This document shows, in pieces, positions 5,159 through 12,943 of a DNA stretch of 20,120 nt. The position numbers and the translations under genes were made by a program. The number at the start of each line of letters is the position of its first letter. Positions within the stretch are counted from its first letter, which is position 1. A model generated the notes under the pieces. The model was given only the letters and a program-made list of their open reading frames with translations, ran no database searches and was not told the DNA's origin. This DNA is from WOZL01 sp041678645 (GTDB lineage: Bacteria; Patescibacteriota; Dojkabacteria; SC72): assembly GCA_041678645.1 (NCBI GenBank), contig JBAYNT010000007.1:1-20120 (forward strand), in the 5' to 3' direction.

Positions 5159-6493
5159 ATGAAAGAAATAAATATCTCTGACACAGATGAAAAGATTGTA
5201 GAAAAGAAGCCTGACAATACAACAAAACAGGAGAAGAAAGTGGAACCTGTTGTAGTTGAAAAAGAGGCTCCAACAAAGAAGGATGGTGAAATCAATAAAG
5301 AGCCTATGGAAAAGAATCTCCCGATTGGGAAAGGGACTATTAGCAAAAAGAAAGGGATAATAATCCTAGCTTCCATTGCCGTAGTTTTTCTACTTGGCAT
5401 TGCTTCCTTCTATTATTTTGGCATATATAAGTACAGGCCAATGGCAAAAGATGAGAATATTGTAAATGTAACAAGTAATTACATAACAGCAAAAATGAAA
5501 TCTACAGTTTTTGCTAATGTTCTAGCAGATAAACCAAAAGAACCTAGAACCGAGGAGAGCCCAATCAATGGACTCCTCTTTACTAAAAACGAAATGAATG
5601 ACTTAATGAATAAACGCCCGGTTGCTGTAATGATCAACAACCATTCTGTAGCAAGACCTCAATCTGGGCTCACTAGTGCTGATATAGTATATGAGACTTT
5701 AACAGAGGGTGGAATCACTAGATATATGGCAATTTTTTGGAGCCAAGGCCCCTCTAAAGTCGGCTCTATTAGGAGTGCCAGACAGTATTTCCTAGAGTGG
5801 CTATCGCCATATGATCCTCTGTACATACATATAGGATGGGCAGATACTAATGACCCCCGAACAGATGCTAGAGACAATATAATTAAGTACGGCCTTAAGG
5901 ACGTAGGTGTAATAGGATACTGGCAGTGGATTGATAAAGGCCGTATTGCGCCTCATGACAAATACAACTCTGTACCATCAACATGGGAATACGCCAAGAC
6001 AAGAGGATGGACTGGATTCCCATCTGATTTTGAAAGTTGGAAATTCAAAAACGATCAGGACACAGATAAAAGAGGAGATGGATACAAATATGCCATCATG
6101 TTCCATAAGAGCTTAAATAACGGGGGAGCATATGACACGCTATGGCAGTATGACAAAACCTCAAATTCATACAAAAGATGGGTAGGAGGAAATGCAGATA
6201 TCGATCAAGAAACCAACACACAGGTGACTGCCAAGGTAGTAGTAGTACAAGAAACTAAACTAACACCATCATATGATGATCACGGCAGAGTCATAATAGA
6301 CACTATAGGTGAAGGAAACGCAGTAATTCTAATGGACGGAGAAAAAATTGATGGAAAATGGAAAAAGAGTAATAGAATGGACAGAACAACATTCTATGAT
6401 GGAGGTGGAAACGAGATAGAATTTAACCGTGGAAGGATCTGGATTTCAGTTATTGCACAATCTGTTGGAAAGTTTGATATAATTGAGCAATAA
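5159..6493 (+). CDS. DUF3048 (YerB-like) membrane-anchored protein
   Basis: A 444-residue protein. A charged Lys/Glu-rich cytoplasmic N-terminus (1-63) is followed by one membrane helix (about 66-88). An extracytoplasmic part then contains the DUF3048 N-terminal domain (about 150-290; KRPVAVMINNH, RPQSGLTSADIVYE, SIRSARQYFLEW) and its C-terminal domain (about 325-440; WQYD, FYDGGGNEIEFNRGRIWI). B. subtilis YerB is a lipoprotein; here a transmembrane helix replaces the lipobox, and the long charged tail before it is unusual. The biochemical function of DUF3048 is not established. It is the first gene of an apparent rightward operon, with a consensus-like promoter 6 nt upstream. The wHTH gene follows after 17 nt. 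Confidence 0.88.
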   Translation: MKEINISDTDEKIVEKKPDNTTKQEKKVEPVVVEKEAPTKKDGEINKEPMEKNLPIGKGTISKKKGIIILASIAVVFLLGIASFYYFGIYKYRPMAKDENIVNVTSNYITAKMKSTVFANVLADKPKEPRTEESPINGLLFTKNEMNDLMNKRPVAVMINNHSVARPQSGLTSADIVYETLTEGGITRYMAIFWSQGPSKVGSIRSARQYFLEWLSPYDPLYIHIGWADTNDPRTDARDNIIKYGLKDVGVIGYWQWIDKGRIAPHDKYNSVPSTWEYAKTRGWTGFPSDFESWKFKNDQDTDKRGDGYKYAIMFHKSLNNGGAYDTLWQYDKTSNSYKRWVGGNADIDQETNTQVTAKVVVVQETKLTPSYDDHGRVIIDTIGEGNAVILMDGEKIDGKWKKSNRMDRTTFYDGGGNEIEFNRGRIWISVIAQSVGKFDIIEQ

Positions 6494-6510
6494 TATTAAA
6501 CGGAATATTT

Positions 6511-7083
6511 ATGCTTAAAAAAATTCTTATCTCTAGGGTACGTATACGAATCCTAGAGAAATATTTATTAAATCCAAATAGTTCATTTCATGTGCGTGGT
6601 TTAGTCAGGGAACTTAATGAAGAAATCAATGCTGTTCGAAGAGAACTAATCAATCTAGAAAGCGCCGGTTTGCTGAAATCAAAAAAGGATAAAAATATGA
6701 TTGTGTACACCCTTGATAACAGTAGTGACTATATCACTGAGCTTAGAACCCTGTTTTTCAAGAATTCAAAAATGGGAAGCAAAGTTGTGGAAAGAATTAA
6801 AGGAATAGACAATCTTGAGGCCGTTGTACTAACAGAATCCTTCCTTTCTGGTAAAGACAATTCTGCTGAAGATATAGATATGCTGTTTTTAGGAAACATC
6901 AGAGTAAAAGATGTAAAGGATGTAGTCAACGAACTAGAGAAAGATCTAGAAAGAGAAATAAGGGCTACCGCTATGAAACAAGAAGATTTCGAATTTGCAA
7001 AAAAGAAAAAGGACCCAGTAATAACTAACTTACTTAATCAAAAACTCATACAGGTGTACGGAGATCTTACCGATTTACTCTAA
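6511..7083 (+). CDS. Winged-helix DNA-binding / nucleotidyltransferase-like protein
   Basis: A 190-residue protein. Residues 1-68 form an ArsR/MarR-like winged helix (ILISRVRIRILEKYLL, then HVRGLVRELNEEINAVRRELINLESAGLLKSKK and a wing NMIVYTLD). Residues ~95-190 resemble a minimal MNT-type nucleotidyltransferase: VVLTESFLSGKDNSAEDIDMLFLG keeps the D121-x-D123 metal pair, but the canonical GS of the GSRARG turn reads ES. Proteins with this wHTH plus NTase layout are common in Patescibacteria and some archaea (general recollection), and their role is unclear. The stop overlaps the start of the SecD-like gene (TAATG), so the two are coupled. It may be a regulator of this operon or an inactive NTase used for ligand binding. 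Confidence 0.7.
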   Translation: MLKKILISRVRIRILEKYLLNPNSSFHVRGLVRELNEEINAVRRELINLESAGLLKSKKDKNMIVYTLDNSSDYITELRTLFFKNSKMGSKVVERIKGIDNLEAVVLTESFLSGKDNSAEDIDMLFLGNIRVKDVKDVVNELEKDLEREIRATAMKQEDFEFAKKKKDPVITNLLNQKLIQVYGDLTDLL

Positions 7084-8294
7084 TGGCTAGAATTAGATTT
7101 AAAAAATTAAAGGTTAACTGGAAACAATTTTTTAATTATGTATTACTAATACTCCTTTCCTCTGGCATACTTCTAACCTTCCTAATAGCCCTCCCTCTTA
7201 CAGAGAGACTTTCAGACATTCAAGCCTTTGATTTAAATATAGCAGATGAGTTCTGGAGCAAAGAATACATCCTAGATTTAAAGAGTGAGGAAAACTCTGA
7301 TATCAGAAAAACTAAGAGTGTCCTATTCAAAAGATTAAACGATTACGGTGTAGAAGAGGTATCTATATATCAAGAGGATTCACAATTACGAGTAGTTGTT
7401 GAGGCAACAAAGCCTCAAGATTACGTTGAGGAATTAATTAGGAACCCATATCGATACAGTATCGTGACAAGAAAAGAGGAAATTGACTTCGAGGACGAAG
7501 AGAATCAATTGGCTCCATATCTAGAAGAGAATTACGATGAGACACTGTTTGATACAAAAGTCTTTAGGAATATATATATAACAGAGCTTCCAAATAGTAG
7601 TGGAGGGAAATCGTATTTTGGGATAGCAAAACTATGGCCAGGAAAGTTAGGAGAATTTAAATCATTTCTACAAGAGTATAAGGAGAAATATGTTGGAGTG
7701 AATATTGATGGCTTTGTTACACCGGTTTACATTCCAGACGATACAATTTTTGCAATTCCATTAAGTGATGATAAGGGCCGTATAGAGATAATGGATATTT
7801 TATACAATAGTGGTAACATACCAATCTCTTATGAATTAAAAGAGCAGAAAGATTTAGAAGTAAAAAGATTGAGTATGGATTACATACAGATCACCATAGC
7901 CCTTTTTGTTTCAATCATCGCAATCTATCTATACCTGTATTTTTCTAAAACTTATTCTGCAGACTTAATACTCAGATCACTCTTTACTACCCTACTTTCA
8001 TTAGCAATCTTCTTGCTAGTTCTAAAAATTCGCGCATTACCTATCCATACTTTCATCATTTTAATAGATGCTGTTATTTTAATAGCACTTACAAATATAG
8101 TCCAACAGAATGACGAGTCTCGGATATCTGTTTCAGTTGTTGCTCTTATAATTGCTACCATCTTTAGCATATTGGGTATAGGGTATCTAAAAATACTTGG
8201 TAGCCATCTGATGCTTCTGTCTGCTACTGCTTTTCTTTCTGTCGAAATAGGGAATTTGTATATAGATAAAGTAAGTAATTACTTGAAAAAATGA
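7083..8294 (+). CDS. secD: SecD-like protein-export subunit (divergent)
   Basis: A 403-residue protein with SecD topology: TM1 at about 17-38, a large extracytoplasmic region (about 45-262) and five helices after 263. The periplasmic part keeps recognisable P1 elements. VLFKRLNDYGVEEVSI matches the SecD VLRxRLxxLGVxE segment. VGVNIDGFVTPVYIPD matches the IVLDGxVxSAPxI segment. MDILYNSGNIPISYEL matches the LLRAGALPVPLE segment. In the membrane part LIDAVILIALTNI corresponds to the AVDANVLIFERI motif, keeping Asp329 but losing the ERIREE tail. SecD with SecF uses the proton motive force to help release secreted proteins. Four-nt ATGA overlap with the next, SecF-like gene supports a pair. Identification is by motif pattern only. 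Confidence 0.75.
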   Translation: MARIRFKKLKVNWKQFFNYVLLILLSSGILLTFLIALPLTERLSDIQAFDLNIADEFWSKEYILDLKSEENSDIRKTKSVLFKRLNDYGVEEVSIYQEDSQLRVVVEATKPQDYVEELIRNPYRYSIVTRKEEIDFEDEENQLAPYLEENYDETLFDTKVFRNIYITELPNSSGGKSYFGIAKLWPGKLGEFKSFLQEYKEKYVGVNIDGFVTPVYIPDDTIFAIPLSDDKGRIEIMDILYNSGNIPISYELKEQKDLEVKRLSMDYIQITIALFVSIIAIYLYLYFSKTYSADLILRSLFTTLLSLAIFLLVLKIRALPIHTFIILIDAVILIALTNIVQQNDESRISVSVVALIIATIFSILGIGYLKILGSHLMLLSATAFLSVEIGNLYIDKVSNYLKK

Positions 8295-8803
8295 ATATAT
8301 TTATAAATATTTACAGAAACTGGACAGTATATGAGTGGTGTTTTTTGGGAGGTTCTCTTCTCTTAATATTCCTACTTAGTAATTTAGGAACATACCTTTT
8401 AACCAAGGATTGGAAATTTAATAAAATAGTATCAATCACCTATGCAATCTCTGCTCTAATTTATATATTTACAATCTTTGTTCTACAATTTCTACCTATT
8501 CCGATTTCCCATCTTTCAACAACCCCTCTACTATTAACAGTCTTAATTGTTACCATAAATTGGACAACTTTCATCTCATACTACGCAAAGTTTAAAAATA
8601 GGAAGAACTTTACTATTACAGAGTTACTAAAAGAGCAGAAGAGGGATAGTATCAGAAATATCGTCTTTCTTACATTAGCAATACTATCCACTTCGATATT
8701 TCTAAAGGGTGAGCTACTAGCTGTCATGTTTGTCACATTTCTCTCCTCAGCCATATCAATATATCTCAGTACTCTTTTAACAAGAAAATTTATTGATGAT
8801 TAA
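8291..8803 (+). CDS. Minimal SecF-like polytopic membrane protein
   Basis: A 170-residue protein with about five membrane helices (roughly 15-37, 45-68, 76-97, 120-138, 141-165). It is encoded directly behind the SecD-like gene with an ATGA overlap. The last three helices and the loop FKNRKNFTITELLKEQKRDSIRNIVFLTLAILSTSIF resemble SecF TM4 to TM6 (DRIREN ... loop ... SINQTLSRTILTS ... GGxxLxxFAxxLLxGIxxGTYSSIF), ending with SSAISIYLSTLLTRKF. The first SecF helix and the periplasmic P4 domain seem to be missing altogether, as does the DRIREN motif. Position and residual pattern make a reduced SecF the best guess. An unrelated small membrane protein cannot be excluded. Confidence 0.5.
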   Translation: MNIFINIYRNWTVYEWCFLGGSLLLIFLLSNLGTYLLTKDWKFNKIVSITYAISALIYIFTIFVLQFLPIPISHLSTTPLLLTVLIVTINWTTFISYYAKFKNRKNFTITELLKEQKRDSIRNIVFLTLAILSTSIFLKGELLAVMFVTFLSSAISIYLSTLLTRKFIDD

Positions 8804-9695
8804 TTACAGAGAGCCAATCATAGTCTTAGCTGGACCAACTGCTTCAGGGAAATCTGCCATTGCAATTGAGCTTGCAAAAGATTTCAATGGATATATTATC
8901 AATGCTGATTCAAGACAGAATTACAAGGAATTAAAAATAGGGACTGCACAACCTAGACCTGACAAAATAGAGGGTGAAATTTGGTATATAGATGGTATAA
9001 AGCATTATCTGTATGGGCATATATCCGCCAAAGATAGATACAACCTTTTCGAGTATCAACAAGACGTACAGAAGGTTCTTGATCGAGAGGATGGTCTACC
9101 TATACTTGTTGGTGGGACAGGACTATATATTGATTGCATAGTTCATAATTATATTTTACAGAAAGGTTCAGAAAGAAATACAGAGTATAGCAGAAAGGAG
9201 CTCGAGGAAATGAGTATTGAAAGGCTTCAATCCTTAATAGATAGGGATTCCTTGGATAAACTTAATGTAAGTGATATCAAAAACCCTATCAGGCTCATAA
9301 GAGCCATTGAGAGGGGTGGCACAAGCCAGGAGAGGAATGAACCCCTTAACTATATCTACCTGTATCTAGACAGCACACCAGAGGCTTTAAAGGATAGAAT
9401 TGAGCAGAGAGTAGAGCTTATGTTTGCCGAAGGACTATTAGAAGAGAATGAAGATCTCTTAAGGAATGGATTTACCTATGATATGTCTTCTATGCAGAGT
9501 ATAGGTTATAAGGAATTTGAAAGATATTTTCTGAAAGAAAAAAGTGTAGAGCAAGTTAGAGATGATATAGTGCTACACAGCATACAGTATGCGAAAAGGC
9601 AGAAAACTTGGTTTAAAAAACATAAGGATTTAGTTGTGGTAGATAATTACGAAGAGTCCTACAGGGCTGTTCTAAATTTCTTAAGGATTTCGTAA
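8796..9695 (+). CDS. miaA: tRNA dimethylallyltransferase MiaA
   Basis: A 299-residue protein with all MiaA hallmarks: P-loop GPTASGKS at about 13-20, INADSRQNYKELKIGTAQP (general base Asp and tRNA contact), LVGGTGLYI, RLIRAIE, and the C-terminal SIGYKEFERYF and YAKRQKTWFKKH. It attaches a dimethylallyl group from DMAPP to N6 of A37 in tRNAs that read codons starting with U. The ATG at 8796 is preferred over a TTG one codon earlier. The start overlaps the SecF-like gene by 8 nt, and MiaA is the last gene of the rightward operon. Its 3' end overlaps the convergent 2H phosphoesterase gene by 37 bp. Neither tRNA in the window has A36, so neither is a MiaA substrate. Confidence 0.96.
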   Translation: MINYREPIIVLAGPTASGKSAIAIELAKDFNGYIINADSRQNYKELKIGTAQPRPDKIEGEIWYIDGIKHYLYGHISAKDRYNLFEYQQDVQKVLDREDGLPILVGGTGLYIDCIVHNYILQKGSERNTEYSRKELEEMSIERLQSLIDRDSLDKLNVSDIKNPIRLIRAIERGGTSQERNEPLNYIYLYLDSTPEALKDRIEQRVELMFAEGLLEENEDLLRNGFTYDMSSMQSIGYKEFERYFLKEKSVEQVRDDIVLHSIQYAKRQKTWFKKHKDLVVVDNYEESYRAVLNFLRIS

Positions 9696-10222
9696 CTACC
9701 TTCCTTGATTCTAATCAAATCTAATTCTCTTACTTCAAAAGCTACCATATCTCTTTGAACATTCCTGTTCACATTTCTAATATCTTTAACAATATTTGAG
9801 AATTCTTGATTACTAAGCTCTTTATTTATTCTCCCTACAGCAATATGTGGTACAAATTGGACATTATCCTTAATCTTTAAGGTCTTAAGCATCTCATATC
9901 TTAATTCTCTTAAAGCATCGCCCCCTTCCCCTATCTCAATATATATTAAACCTTTCAGATTTCTAGCTGAACCCAATCGTAGGTTACCTATAGAAATCTG
10001 TATTGATTTGTTAAACACCCCTTTGATTCTTTTAGATATGTATAACTTTTTTAGGAAGTTCATACTCCCAGGGATGTTTTGTATTTTCATATGATAATGA
10101 GATGGTTTTATCCATCTGACTTCTATTCCCATATCGGAAAATATAGGGGACGTATTACTGACAGTATCCGTTATCTGTTTCCTGGATTGATCGTTTACGA
10201 AGAATCCTAAAAAATATTCCAT
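9659..10222 (-). CDS. 2H phosphoesterase-like (LigT/ThpR family) protein with altered HxT motifs
   Basis: A 187-residue protein of normal length for the 2'-5' RNA ligase / RNA 2',3'-cyclic phosphodiesterase family. The two-lobed layout is visible: FFVNDQSRKQITD at the start, motif one in WIKPSHYH44MK, motif two in VQFVPH126IAVGR131. In active members both motifs are H-x-T/S; here they read H-M-K46 and H-I-A128, so both histidines are kept and both hydroxyl residues are lost. RNA-end chemistry is the family role, but activity may be changed or absent. The gene starts 2 nt after the serS stop, so it is co-transcribed with serS. Its tail overlaps miaA on the other strand. Confidence 0.72.
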   Translation of the reverse strand: MEYFLGFFVNDQSRKQITDTVSNTSPIFSDMGIEVRWIKPSHYHMKIQNIPGSMNFLKKLYISKRIKGVFNKSIQISIGNLRLGSARNLKGLIYIEIGEGGDALRELRYEMLKTLKIKDNVQFVPHIAVGRINKELSNQEFSNIVKDIRNVNRNVQRDMVAFEVRELDLIRIKEGSYEILKKFRTAL

Positions 10223-10224
10223 AA

Positions 10225-11493
10225 TTATTTCTCTATTTTATCAAATCCTGTATATTTCTGTAGAACTTCTGGAACAAGAATGCTACCATCTGGCTGTTGA
10301 TATGTTTCCAACATTGCTACCATTAACCTACTTGTAGCTAACCCTGAGGCATTTAATGTATGCATGTATCTATTCTTACTTCCATCTTTAGGCCTATATT
10401 TCATTTCTCCTCTTCTTGCTTGATACTCTCTTGCATTAGAGATTGAGCTTACCTCGTAGTACTGACCTAGTGCTGGAAGCCATACCTCTACATCTAAAGT
10501 TCTTGCTGCAGGTGCAGAGCAGTCTCCCGCTGCTAGCTTAACAGTATTGTAGTGAAGGCCAAGACCTTCTACTAAGTTTTCTGCTTTCTGTGTTAGCTCG
10601 TTGAATAGCTCGTCGGATTGCTCCTGTGTAGAAAACATATACATTTCGACCTTGTTAAATTGATGAACCCTAATCAATCCTCTTTCATTTGACCTGTAAC
10701 TTCCTGCCTCTCTTCTGTAACAGGGCGTATATGCAAAGAATTTCTTTGGTAATTCGCTCTCTTCAACTATCTCTTCCCTGTATATATTTGTTAAAGCTGT
10801 CTCTGCTGTAGGGATGAGACACTGAGAATCATTTACCCAATATACATCCTCCTTAAATTTAGGAATTTGGCCTGCAGTATATGCAGCTTGCTCATTAACA
10901 ATATGCGGAGGTATAATCATCTCATAGCCACTTTTGAGATGTGAGTCTATGAAATAGTTAATCAATGCCCATTCAAGTTGAGCACCCTTTCCTCTATACA
11001 TACTGAAATTACTACCAGACATCTTAGTTGCTGTTCGAAAATCTAGAATACCAAGCCTTTCTCCTAGCTGTAAATGATCTTCTATTTCAAAATCAAATTT
11101 AGGCTTTTCGCCCCAACTCTTTATAGTCTCATTGTTCTCTTTTCCTCCTGCTACAACATCCTCGTCAGGGATATTTGGTAGAACTTCTACAAGCTTTTGC
11201 AATTCCTCTTCTTTCTGTTTCAACCTATCCTCTATCTCTTTAGTTTGGTTTGACTTCTCTTTAAGTCTTACTACTAGTTGTTTGAATTCATCACTTCCTT
11301 TTTCAATCTTTGCCATTTGCTGGTTGTATTCATTTTGCTCTGCTTTCTGTTGATCGTATTCTGTTTGTAAAGCTTTTCTGTCTCTATCTAATTCTATAAT
11401 CTTGTCCAAATCTAGCTCTTCCTCTGGGACTCTCTTTAAAAGAGCCTTTTTTACATTTGCACTGTCTTGGGTAATCCTATTTATATCTATCAT
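10225..11493 (-). CDS. serS: Seryl-tRNA synthetase
   Basis: A 422-residue class II synthetase of standard length. The N-terminal long antiparallel coiled coil (about 28-108, rich in Lys/Glu/Gln) that grips the long variable arm of tRNA-Ser is evident. The catalytic domain follows: IPTAETALTNIYREE, motif 2 CYRREAGSYRSNERGLIRVHQFNKVE, EVSSISNAREYQARR, and motif 3 HTLNASGLATSRLMVAMLETYQ. It charges tRNA-Ser with serine using ATP. A Shine-Dalgarno AAGGA lies 6 nt before ATG, making this one of few genes here with a clear ribosome-binding site. It is divergent from the DHH phosphoesterase gene and upstream of the 2H phosphoesterase-like gene. Confidence 0.97.
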   Translation of the reverse strand: MIDINRITQDSANVKKALLKRVPEEELDLDKIIELDRDRKALQTEYDQQKAEQNEYNQQMAKIEKGSDEFKQLVVRLKEKSNQTKEIEDRLKQKEEELQKLVEVLPNIPDEDVVAGGKENNETIKSWGEKPKFDFEIEDHLQLGERLGILDFRTATKMSGSNFSMYRGKGAQLEWALINYFIDSHLKSGYEMIIPPHIVNEQAAYTAGQIPKFKEDVYWVNDSQCLIPTAETALTNIYREEIVEESELPKKFFAYTPCYRREAGSYRSNERGLIRVHQFNKVEMYMFSTQEQSDELFNELTQKAENLVEGLGLHYNTVKLAAGDCSAPAARTLDVEVWLPALGQYYEVSSISNAREYQARRGEMKYRPKDGSKNRYMHTLNASGLATSRLMVAMLETYQQPDGSILVPEVLQKYTGFDKIEK

Positions 11494-11499
11494 CTCTTT

Positions 11500-11534
11500 T
11501 CCTTTATATTTTAGCTTTAACTGTTTGTATTATA
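11500..11534 (-). promoter_or_regulatory. serS -10 box and Shine-Dalgarno
   Basis: The minus strand has TATAAT at 11529-11534 and AAGGA at 11500-11504, 6 nt before the serS ATG. The implied leader is about 30 nt. The -10 box overlaps the -35 region of the divergent DHH promoter, so the two may compete for polymerase. Confidence 0.45.
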
Positions 11535-11554
11535 TTCTGTCTAACTAGTATAAT
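11525..11554 (+). promoter_or_regulatory. Leaderless promoter of the DHH phosphoesterase gene
   Basis: TTGTAT (11525-11530), an 18-bp spacer and consensus TATAAT (11549-11554). The -10 box ends exactly 6 nt before ATG 11561, so the transcript should start at the start codon. Confidence 0.5.
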
Positions 11555-11560
11555 CAAGGT

Positions 11561-12565
11561 ATGGATAAAGAGCATAAACAGTTAAAGAGGTTGATAGAAG
11601 GGGCAAAAAACATCCTTGTTGTATCTCATAGAGGTCCCGATATGGATGCTTTTTGTAGTATGCTCTTGGTTAAAGAGTTCCTAAATATTTACTACCCTAG
11701 CAAGAACGTCGTAGCAAAGGCTAAGCAGATGCCTAATTTTAATATACCCAGAATGCATGACATTACAGTTGTTGAAACTTTGGATGAGGGAGATGAAGAT
11801 TTGATAATTGTTGTTGATACTAATGAGTTAAATATTGTATGTGACAAGGGAGATGGTTTGATTAATAGTAATAAGAATGTTGTAGTAATTGACCATCACA
11901 AAACTTCTTCTGATAGGCATAAGGTCGTCATTAATCAAGGGAAGAGTTCTGCTTCAGAACAGGTCATTTCTTCTTTTAGGCAAATCCTTGGTAAAAAATT
12001 TCAGCTAACCAAAGAGATCGCAGAGCTTGGTCAGTATGGTATTAGTGCTGATACTGGCAGGTTCCTTTATGATTTAACTACAGCTGATACTTTTAGATTA
12101 TATGCAGATCTTTATGAATTTAGCCCTGTTGATTTAGAAGAGGTAGATTACAAATCAAGGAAAATTCCAATGGATTCAACGGTGATAATTATTGAGTTGT
12201 TGGATCGTTTAACGATTGAAGGAGACATGGCATATACTTATGTCAATATTGAGGATAGTAAAAGGTGGCGAGGAGGAGATATAAGTGAAGCCCTTAATTT
12301 TGTTAAGAACGAGTATCTCAGATATATACAGAGTGTACATTGGGGATTTGTTTTAAAACCTTCAGTAAAAGGAGATCATAATTGGTGGATATCTTTTAGG
12401 AGTACAAAGGGCTATCAAGAGGTTGATAAGATTGCAGAAGATTTAGGGGGTGGTGGCCATATCTATGCAAGTGGGGCTAAATTGCTTTACTCTGAGCCTA
12501 GGACTTTAGAACAGGTTTTAACGGATGTACTTACAGTCATAAAGAAGCATGTTGTTACTTCTTAA
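11561..12565 (+). CDS. DHH/DHHA1 phosphoesterase (NrnA-like nanoRNase / pAp phosphatase)
   Basis: A 334-residue protein. The DHH domain motifs are in order: SHRGPDMDAFCSM (metal ligands H and D-x-D), VVDTNEL, VVIDHHKTSSD and YGISADTGRF. The C-terminal DHHA1 domain ends with DLGGGGHIYASGAKL, the GGGGHxxASG substrate-binding loop. Length and layout match NrnA-type enzymes that degrade 2-5 nt RNAs and dephosphorylate 3'-phosphoadenosine 5'-phosphate; related proteins cleave cyclic dinucleotides, so the exact substrate is open. It is a single-gene unit with a leaderless-type promoter, divergent from serS. Its 3' end overlaps the convergent small unknown gene by 11 bp. Confidence 0.9.
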   Translation: MDKEHKQLKRLIEGAKNILVVSHRGPDMDAFCSMLLVKEFLNIYYPSKNVVAKAKQMPNFNIPRMHDITVVETLDEGDEDLIIVVDTNELNIVCDKGDGLINSNKNVVVIDHHKTSSDRHKVVINQGKSSASEQVISSFRQILGKKFQLTKEIAELGQYGISADTGRFLYDLTTADTFRLYADLYEFSPVDLEEVDYKSRKIPMDSTVIIIELLDRLTIEGDMAYTYVNIEDSKRWRGGDISEALNFVKNEYLRYIQSVHWGFVLKPSVKGDHNWWISFRSTKGYQEVDKIAEDLGGGGHIYASGAKLLYSEPRTLEQVLTDVLTVIKKHVVTS

Positions 12566-12932
12566 CTTTTCTCTTTTCTTTAGACTCTTCTTCTAACTCT
12601 TTTATTTTCCACATAAAAAGCCTACTCTTGTCTTTAGCATGGGGATAATCTGCTGTGAATCTATACGCACTTTCAAGAAAACTTCTTGGTTTATCTTTTG
12701 CCCACTTTATATACATAGACATTCTCTCTTTGTCGTCTAATGCATTTGCTAGCCAAGCTCCGTATGATTGATACTCTTTAGTTACATATCCCTTTTTCTT
12801 ACCACTGATGTATTTGGAATTTACGTATTCTGATGTATCAAAGAGTTCCTCCTGATCTTTCTCATCTTTCCTTTTATTGTCATCACTGACCTTTTTTTTG
12901 AGATCTGAGATAATAGTTCCAATAGATTCCAT
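12555..12932 (-). CDS. Conserved-looking small helical protein of unknown function
   Basis: A 125-residue protein I cannot assign. The first 60 residues are charged and probably flexible (DLKKKVSDDNKRKDEKDQEE). The core (about 48-115) looks like a compact helical domain: YQSYGAWLANALDDKERMSMYIKWAKDKPRSFLESAYRFTADYPHAK and then RLFMWKIKEL. The tail is very basic (KEKRKVKK). The regular helix pattern and aromatic/Trp content argue for a real gene. There is no signal peptide, membrane helix or cysteine, so it is cytosolic and possibly nucleic-acid binding. It begins 6 nt after the lysS stop. A TATAAT overlapping that stop could give it its own transcript. Similar short proteins may exist in other Patescibacteria, but that is only an impression. 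Confidence 0.7.
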   Translation of the reverse strand: MESIGTIISDLKKKVSDDNKRKDEKDQEELFDTSEYVNSKYISGKKKGYVTKEYQSYGAWLANALDDKERMSMYIKWAKDKPRSFLESAYRFTADYPHAKDKSRLFMWKIKELEEESKEKRKVKK

Positions 12933-12937
12933 GCTGT

Positions 12938-12943
12938 ATTATA
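12938..12943 (-). promoter_or_regulatory. Consensus -10 box overlapping the lysS stop, 5 nt before the small unknown gene
   Basis: A minus-strand TATAAT ends 5 nt before the ATG at 12932 and includes the TAA of lysS. The -35 region is weak, but a perfect 14-bp palindrome GTTTCTTAAGAAAC (12953-12966) lies about 10 bp upstream of the -10 box. No Shine-Dalgarno precedes this ATG. Confidence 0.33.

Noticed and set aside
4019..8294. TGA recoded as glycine, as in some CPR lineages
   Set aside because: TGA terminates several genes at positions where the family or the next gene's overlap expects an end, for example the SecD-like, beta-rich and Ig-like proteins.
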